Assembly: GCA_002794775.1 (NCBI GenBank)
Contig: NBAY01000003.1
Location: 1,426,001-1,490,000 of the forward strand
Origin: Porodaedalea pini
Taxonomy: Eukaryota > Basidiomycota > Agaricomycetes > Hymenochaetales > Hymenochaetaceae
Direction of reading: 5' to 3'
Length of the DNA stretch: 64,000 nucleotides
A program made the translations under genes and the position numbers. The notes under the pieces are model-generated. The model saw nothing but the letters and a program-made list of their open reading frames with translations, was not told the origin of the DNA and did not search any database. Positions 58,490 through 64,000 of the stretch are shown in pieces (position 1 is the first letter of the stretch; each line of letters opens with the position of its first letter).

Positions 58490-60542
58490 ACTCTGCGCTA
58501 CGCACTCTACAAGGAAACAAAAGAAAGGAAAACAGGAAAAGGAAAAAAAGGAAGAAAAAAAAAGGCGTTCGTAGTGACTGAATGTATGTGTACGTAATGG
58601 AACGGTGTTTGTTTAGTGAAAGTAAAGATGTGTTATGCGAGATCAGGTGGGAGGTCTGAATAATAAGGCATTGCGTCGGGTGGACGACGGAAGGAAAAGT
58701 ATGCGAATTGGATGAGTAACATGAAGTTGGATGGTGCAAACCAATTTGAAAAGGAAAGTGGGAGAGATGTCTTATGGAAAATTTGACAACGAATTTGTGA
58801 AAAAAATGGGCATACGTTAAGAATATGATGGACGTCATGTTTAGTACAGAGTGGGTCCGGGCACCGGCTTGGCAGGTTTCAGTCATGCATGTCGTGTGTG
58901 TTAAGGAGGATCCCAACTGCTTTCGACTGAAGATTGCAGGGGATGCGCTTCTCAGGATTTAGTTGCAGGAATGGACGTAATTGGCATCAAGGATGGAGGA
59001 TAAACGGCGCGGTAGTAGCGCTGCGATGGTGTCAGAGGTTTAAGACACGGTTTCGCCATCTGGCTAGAAGGTCCACGGAAAATTGTGCATGTAAATTGGG
59101 CAGAGTGGTGGGCGCAAGGCTTTTGCACAGCGCGTGTGAAGCTTGGGCAGCGAGCTGGTCTGCTCGTGAGTTGCCAGGTAGTCCCATATGGGAGGGCACC
59201 CACTGTATGGAGATGGTGGATGCTTCGTGGTGAGTGGATAAGAAGATACCGCAGAGTCTGCAAATGGCTGTGATAAAGGCACGTGGAGAGGGTCTTCTGA
59301 GAAGATTAGACGTGCACAATTGGCTGAGTCTGTAATGGCGCAAAGGTGAACTGGGTGGGCACAATGTGCTAGTAAGGCTGCAAAGCACGTTAGACCAGCA
59401 ATGAGAGCTTGTTGCTCCTCATAGAGGATATTGCTTTGGGTATGTGCATCTGAGGCGAAGGATACGACTTTGCATCAGTTATGCATGATGGAGTACCCGT
59501 GGCCGCCGGTGGGTGTGCCATTCTGTTCAATGACGGAGCCATCTGTAAATAGAAAGTATTGAAAAGGAGGGGGGTGATTGAAAAGTTGGAGAAACGATTG
59601 TGTAATGAAAGAACTGTTTTTGCGAGAAGTGATTGGAATGAGGGAAAGGTGCGAATGAATAGGTGGAATGATGGGGTAAAGAGAAATGACAGGGATGGTG
59701 ATGTTCGCTGGGAGTGAGTTGCGAATATCGGCTGAAGGAGGAAGAGAAGTGCGAGACGATGAAATGTAAGAAGTTATGAAACACTTGGATTGGTATTGAA
59801 TGAAAAGGTCAATAGGTGGGATAGAAAGTAAAGAACCTGCAGCATCTTTGTTGATGTTGTGGGATAGCATGAGAGAAAGGGTGCGATGTTGCACCGGTGA
59901 TAAGATAGAACTGATAGAAGAGGAATTGGGAAAAAGTTGAGCACCGTAAATAGTGATGGAACGGATAAGATTGAAATAAGAAGGAACGTTGAGAAAGAAT
60001 GGATAAGGCCTTATTGGCTCAGGAATGAAGATGTAGAGAAGGGGAGAGATGGTGATGGAAAATAATGCCCAGCCATGTAATATGTGGCTGAGGGGGATAG
60101 TTTGAGAAGGGGATAGGATAAGGGAGGGTTGATCTTTTGGATGCGTTGGAAAGGAAGTAGAACAATTGGTGGAATGTGGAGTGAAGTGAATGAGTTCGAT
60201 AGAATCTGGGTCGATAGAAAGGCCCAGTTGTGAAAATTGGAGAGAGAGAAAATGATATTGGTTGCGTAAACGAATGAGGTTGGTACGCATGCTCAGAGAG
60301 CATGCTGAAAGGAGATGATCATCCATATAAGCAAGAAGAGGACGGTTGTAAGGATAATGTTTGTAATAGGCTTCGATGGCCAGAGCGGCTGCGAAGATAG
60401 AAATGAGGGGGAGAGGGGGGATCCTTGGGGAACGCCCCGGTTGGGTTTAGTAAAAGTATCAGAAAAGTATTGATTGAAATGTAAAGAAATAGGACGATCA
60501 CGCATCCAATGGGAGACGCAATGGATGAGATTAGGGTGGATG
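58490..60542 (-). mobile_element. Decayed non-LTR (LINE-type) retrotransposon fragment, RT C-terminal half plus RNase H
   Basis: On the minus strand the RT shows CVSHWMRDRPISLHFNQYF-like sequence, GVPQGSPLSP (about 60437-60410) and AYMDDHLLSA (about 60335-60306). A thumb-like region and RNase H follow (FTDGSV near 59543, VPSHMGLPGNSRADQLA near 59190). A Cys/His end (CPDPLCTKHDVHHILNVC) lies near 58850. The pieces are in different frames, so the element is dead. One shift lies in the C-rich run right after GVPQGSPLSP. The RT N-terminus and endonuclease are missing, because a gypsy element interrupts the copy at 60542. The exact 3' end is not defined. Confidence 0.8.
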
Positions 60543-60967
60543 TGTTAGGCGGGAGTCCGGGAGACGACTCGGACTGGGCAGGCCTCGGCTGACTGTTGTC
60601 TGGGACGTGCTATACTCGAGCGTAGACTCGGGACACGCTTACTCAGGCTAGGTCGTCGCGGAGGTAAGAGGATTAATACACATCTAAACTAATACAAGGG
60701 GGACGAGTCTCACCTAGGTCGTCGCGGAGGTAAGAGGAAAAGCAGAACAAGGAGTTCATGCGATTCCTGAGACCTTATATAGCGACGACCTTGAGACTAT
60801 ATTACCTAACATTACATAACGAGCGGGAATGGAACGAATGAAGGTCGCGTGAAAGGAGTGTGGGAAATGATTGGAAAGATGATTAATTATAATGAAAAAG
60901 GAGCGGTTAAAAGGAAAGAAATGGTAAAGGGAAAATGAAGGAAAAGGCGAAGGTTCGAGTTCTAACA
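60543..60967 (-). repeat. 3' LTR of the gypsy element
   Basis: 425 bp with TGTTAG..CTAACA ends, read on the minus strand from 60967 to 60543. A TATA box (CTATATAAGG on the minus strand, about 60783-60774) sits in the position expected for the U3/R start. A G-rich polypurine run (AAGGGGGG) precedes it on the minus strand. The five flanking bases at 60538-60542 are GGATG, the expected target duplication. Confidence 0.9.
60648..60738. repeat. Two 25-bp direct repeats inside the LTR
   Basis: 60648-60672 and 60714-60738 are identical and begin CTAGGTCGTCGCGGAGG, with a 66-bp period. They lie downstream of the TATA box on the minus strand, so within R/U5. They may be a tandem regulatory or structural motif of the LTR. 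Confidence 0.85.
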
Positions 60968-63900
60968 TTACCCCCCCTTCAAGGTTTGGCGTCCCGACCA
61001 ACCATGATCGTGGTCGTCTGGCTCAGTGTTGGCGAAGAGCGGACGGAGTCGTTGACGAGGGATTTCGAGTCTTCGAGGTGCACCGGGATGTTTGAGGTAG
61101 AACTCAGCGATCGCCTCCTTCGCGTTCTCGCCGAAGTCCGTCTCAGGCTGCCAGGTAGGTTCATTGTAGCCGACCCACTTGACAAGGTACTGTAGTTTCC
61201 CTCGGTGCAGACGTGAGTCTAAGACTTCCTCGAGTTCGTATTCCTCCTCGTTGTCGATGATGTCTGGCGGCGGCGGTGGTGGTTGCTTCTGGCTTTCAAA
61301 GGACGGTTTGACGGCGGTTTTCAACAGGGCTTCGTTGAAGACAGGGTGGACCTTTTTCCATCGCTTCGGGAGTTTGAGTTTGTATGCGCTCGCTCCTACT
61401 TTGTCGACGATGTCAAAGGGACCGTACCATTTGTCGGCAAGCTTCTTCGTGGGCGAATCTGTGCTGATATTTCGTCCATCGAGGAAGACCTTATCGCCAG
61501 CCTTGTACTCTACCGAAGCTCCTGCCGTTCGGTCATGGTAGTGTTTCATGTCGTCTGCCGCTTTGATCAGGTTGTCCTTCGCGACACGATGAGTCTCTTT
61601 TATGTGTTTCGCGAATTCTTCCGCTGACATGTTGGTAGACGAGGTTCGTGTCGTGTCAAAGCTCAAGGGGTGACGTCCTGTGTTCACGTAGAAAGGGGAC
61701 ATCTTCGTCGCCGAATGTTCGCGGTTATTGTACGCAAACTCTGCGAGGGGGAGCCAGTCTTTCCAGTCCGATTGGCGATGGTTCACGAAGAGCCTAAGAT
61801 ACTGTTCGAGCTCTTGGTTAACGCGTTCTGTCTGACCATCTGTTTGTGGGTGGTACGCCGTCGACGGGTTGCCTTCGATGTGTAGGAGTTTGTACAGCTC
61901 CTTCATCATTGATGCGTCAAACTGTGTGCCTCGGTCATGGATGATCTTCTTCGGCAAGCCGTGAAGGCGGAAGACTTGGTCTCGGTACAGCTGGGCCATG
62001 CCTTCTGCTGACAGTCTTGTCGTTGTCGGGATCGCGTGCATTTGTTTCGAGAACCTGTCGACGAAAACACAGATTGCGTTGTGCCCCTTGGAGTCTGGGA
62101 GTTCTCCGATGAGGTCGACCGTGACGATTTCCCATGGGCCTTCCGGGACCGTGTTCGGGTGAAGTGGCCTTGATCTCGATGTTCTCAGAGCCTTCGTCCG
62201 CTGGCAACGGTCGCATCCTCGGACGTATGCTCGAACGTCGGAGAACATCGACGCCCACCAGAACTCTCGACGTACCAGTTCGACCGTCTTTGACGATCCG
62301 GGATGTCCTGCCAGGGTCGAGTCGTGGCATTCCCGTAAAACCGCTTCCTTCATCGTCGACGGCACGTACACCTTGCCTTTCATCCGCCACAACCCGTCGA
62401 CCTTCACCATATTCGTCGGCCTCTCCGACTCGTCTTGCGCTCTCTGCGCGTCACCCACTCGTTCCAACACTTCCTCACGCGACGTCCTCACCACTCCACG
62501 GTTCAGCCACTTGTCCTTGATGAACACGACGTCATCGTTGTCATCCTTTCCCTCATCGTAGCCTGCTTTGCGTGACAGTAGGTCCGCCTTGCCCATCGTC
62601 TTCCCCGACTTGTGCTCGAGGTGGAAGTCAAATTCCTCGAGTTCTGTCCGCCAGCGAGCTTGTCGATAGCTCAGTTTCTGTGCCGACCTGAAGTAGGTGA
62701 GGTTGGCATGGTCGGACCAGATCTCGATCTTGTGGCGAGCGCCCAGGAGGTATTGACGCCATTCCTTGAGTGCCGAGACGATTGCGAGCATCTCCTTGTC
62801 GTAGATCTCGTAGTTTCGTTCGGCCGGTAGGAGCGCTTCTGACCTATAGGCGACTACCCTCCACTTGCCTTCCTGTTTCTGCAATAGCACGCCTCCGAGT
62901 GCGAAGTTCGACGAGTCCGCCTCAACGCGGAAAGGGCCCTCGTCGTTAGTGATGGCCAGGACTGGAGGTGAGCAGAGACGTCGTCTCAGCTCCTCGAACG
63001 CCTCCTGCTGTTCGGTCTCCCATACCCAGTCCTTCTTGCCCGTTAGCGACGTCAGCGGATGGACCACTTTGCTGTAGTCCTTGATGAACCGTCGTAGCCA
63101 ATTACCCATGCCGAGGAACTGTTGTAGCTCCTTGAGGTTTCGTGGGACTGGCCAGTTCGCAATCGCCTCCGTCTTTGCCGGGTCCGCCTTGATCTCGCCA
63201 TTGCCGATGATGTGACCGAGATACTTAACGACTTTGGCATCGAATTCGCACTTTTCCGGTTTCAAGTACAGGCCGTTTTCCCGGAGGATCTGAAGTACGC
63301 GCCTCGACGTATCGATGTGCTCCTCAATGGTTTCTGAGAGGATCAGTATGTCGTCGAGGTATACGATGATCAAGTTTGCATAGATCAGTTCTTTGAAGAT
63401 GTGGTTGACGAACGCTTGGAACGTCGCCGGTGCATTACAAAGACCGAAAAACATGACTGTTGGCTCGAAGAGGCCCATGTTCGTGCGAAATGCCGCCTTC
63501 CACTCGTCGCCTTCGCGGATCCGGATGTTGTAGTACCCCCAGCGAAGGTCAAGCTTAGTGATGTACTTCGCCTTCTTGACCTTATCAACAAGTTCGTCGA
63601 TGAGAGGGAGGGGGTACTTATTCTTGATCGTGCCGTCGTTGAGTTTGCGGTAATCCTGGATCGGGCGTAGCGATTTGTCAGCCTTCTTTATGAAGAAGAA
63701 AGGCGACGCCATGGGCGATATCGACCGTCGGATGCGACCTGACTTTAGATTTTCATCGAGGAAGTCCTTGAGCGACTGCTGCTCAGTTGGCGTGAGCGGG
63801 TAGATCTTACAGTCGCTTGGTTTGAAGTCGGGCTTCAAGTCGATGACGTGGTCCCAGGGGCGATGTTCCGGCAGCTTTTCAAAACCTTTTTCGCTAAAAA

Positions 63901-64000
63901 CATCGGCGTAGTCGTTGAGGTATGCGGGCCAGGACGTCTTGTCCATTCGCATCTCTCTCACCCCCTTCGTTTCTTCCACTGCTCTCCACACCTTCCGCAT
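60968..64000 (-). CDS. Gypsy Pol polyprotein: RT, RNase H, integrase, chromodomain (5' end missing)
   Basis: A continuous frame of 1010 codons from the window edge. The RT region shows YPLTPTEQQSLKDFL, LRPIQDYRKLN, LPLIDELVDK and the catalytic YLDD at residues 214-217. RNase H has GPFRVEADSSNFALGG and YEIYDKEMLAIVSALK, with IWSDHANL. The integrase zinc finger is HDSTLAGHPG..CDRCQR. The integrase core has TVDLIGELP, IHDRGTQFD and HPQTDGQTERVNQELE (D,D,E present). The chromodomain near the end has VLDSRLHRGKLQYLVKWVGY and PTWQPE. The last codons, LKGG-stop, are the polypurine tract itself, and the TAA ends exactly where the LTR starts. All catalytic residues are intact, so this copy may be young or active. 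Confidence 0.93.
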   Translation of the reverse strand: MRKVWRAVEETKGVREMRMDKTSWPAYLNDYADVFSEKGFEKLPEHRPWDHVIDLKPDFKPSDCKIYPLTPTEQQSLKDFLDENLKSGRIRRSISPMASPFFFIKKADKSLRPIQDYRKLNDGTIKNKYPLPLIDELVDKVKKAKYITKLDLRWGYYNIRIREGDEWKAAFRTNMGLFEPTVMFFGLCNAPATFQAFVNHIFKELIYANLIIVYLDDILILSETIEEHIDTSRRVLQILRENGLYLKPEKCEFDAKVVKYLGHIIGNGEIKADPAKTEAIANWPVPRNLKELQQFLGMGNWLRRFIKDYSKVVHPLTSLTGKKDWVWETEQQEAFEELRRRLCSPPVLAITNDEGPFRVEADSSNFALGGVLLQKQEGKWRVVAYRSEALLPAERNYEIYDKEMLAIVSALKEWRQYLLGARHKIEIWSDHANLTYFRSAQKLSYRQARWRTELEEFDFHLEHKSGKTMGKADLLSRKAGYDEGKDDNDDVVFIKDKWLNRGVVRTSREEVLERVGDAQRAQDESERPTNMVKVDGLWRMKGKVYVPSTMKEAVLRECHDSTLAGHPGSSKTVELVRREFWWASMFSDVRAYVRGCDRCQRTKALRTSRSRPLHPNTVPEGPWEIVTVDLIGELPDSKGHNAICVFVDRFSKQMHAIPTTTRLSAEGMAQLYRDQVFRLHGLPKKIIHDRGTQFDASMMKELYKLLHIEGNPSTAYHPQTDGQTERVNQELEQYLRLFVNHRQSDWKDWLPLAEFAYNNREHSATKMSPFYVNTGRHPLSFDTTRTSSTNMSAEEFAKHIKETHRVAKDNLIKAADDMKHYHDRTAGASVEYKAGDKVFLDGRNISTDSPTKKLADKWYGPFDIVDKVGASAYKLKLPKRWKKVHPVFNEALLKTAVKPSFESQKQPPPPPPDIIDNEEEYELEEVLDSRLHRGKLQYLVKWVGYNEPTWQPETDFGENAKEAIAEFYLKHPGAPRRLEIPRQRLRPLFANTEPDDHDHGWSGRQTLKGG

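Larger units (their letters stand above)
60543..64000 (-). mobile_element. Ty3/gypsy chromovirus (3' part, with 3' LTR), runs off right edge
   Basis: The element comprises a 425-bp LTR (60543-60967) with TGTTAG..CTAACA ends. Directly adjoining on the minus strand is a 3033-nt open pol frame with protein order RT, RNase H, integrase and chromodomain. Placing integrase after RNase H identifies Ty3/gypsy, and the C-terminal chromodomain identifies a chromovirus. The frame is intact throughout the visible part. Gag, protease and the 5' LTR lie outside. Confidence 0.93.

Noticed and set aside
61283..62520. Plus-strand frames of 110-130 codons opposite the gypsy pol
   Set aside because: They are antisense to RNase H and integrase coding sequence with no motifs of their own.
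1..64000. tRNA, rRNA, CRISPR arrays and a secondary-metabolite cluster
   Set aside because: I looked for tRNA box-like sequences, regular spaced repeats and PKS/NRPS/terpene motifs on both strands and found none I could support by eye.

Overview
This is nuclear DNA of a filamentous fungus, most likely a basidiomycete of the Agaricomycetes type. The genes are crowded and cut by many short introns of about 48-80 nt. They encode standard eukaryotic housekeeping proteins (eIF2B-beta, eEF1B-alpha, elongin A, GID7, COG4, VPS2, class V myosin), fungal regulators (a WOPR factor and a Zn2Cys6 factor), and a chromodomain Ty3/gypsy retroelement. Taxonomy is inferred from gene content and intron style only.

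Layout. 1-8.5 kb: ADE4 (cut by the left edge, minus), eIF2B-beta/GCD7 (plus), mitochondrial elongation factor 4/GUF1 (minus), the splicing factor CWF18/CCDC12 (plus) and a Gti1/Pac2 WOPR regulator (minus). 8.5-13.3 kb: a gene-poor stretch around elongin A, holding a 585-bp MITE with 29-bp perfect terminal inverted repeats. 13.3-23.6 kb: GID7/WDR26, eEF1B-alpha, a phosphoglucomutase/phosphopentomutase and the MCM-binding protein. 23.7-26.7 kb: an AT-rich composite insertion with tandem repeats, two LTR-like blocks, a 215-residue orphan ORF and a perfect hairpin. 27-43 kb: a Zn2Cys6 factor, a GH31 alpha-xylosidase-like enzyme, serine dehydratase, PET100, a Sac2-type phosphoinositide phosphatase and a two-PHD-finger Rco1-like protein. 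43.9-58.3 kb: class V myosin, VPS2, COG4, a Cuz1/ZFAND1-like AN1 zinc finger protein and a GH3 beta-glucosidase. 58.5-64 kb: a decayed non-LTR retrotransposon interrupted by a Ty3/gypsy chromovirus that runs off the right edge.

Organisation. 18 of the 20 neighbouring gene pairs lie on opposite strands, so most genes share either a short divergent promoter (79-480 bp) or a convergent 3' end. One convergent pair, serine dehydratase/PET100, overlaps in coding sequence by 10 nt. Several genes form loose functional sets: COG4, VPS2, myosin V and the Sac phosphatase all act in membrane traffic, while the GH31 and GH3 enzymes look like intracellular sugar hydrolases. I see no biosynthetic cluster, CRISPR array or defence island. 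The least explained part is the 23.7-26.7 kb insertion and its orphan ORF with two CxxC pairs.

Gene coordinates span from start codon to stop codon, introns included. Exon joints stated exactly were derived by reading GT..AG sites that restore the conserved protein frame.
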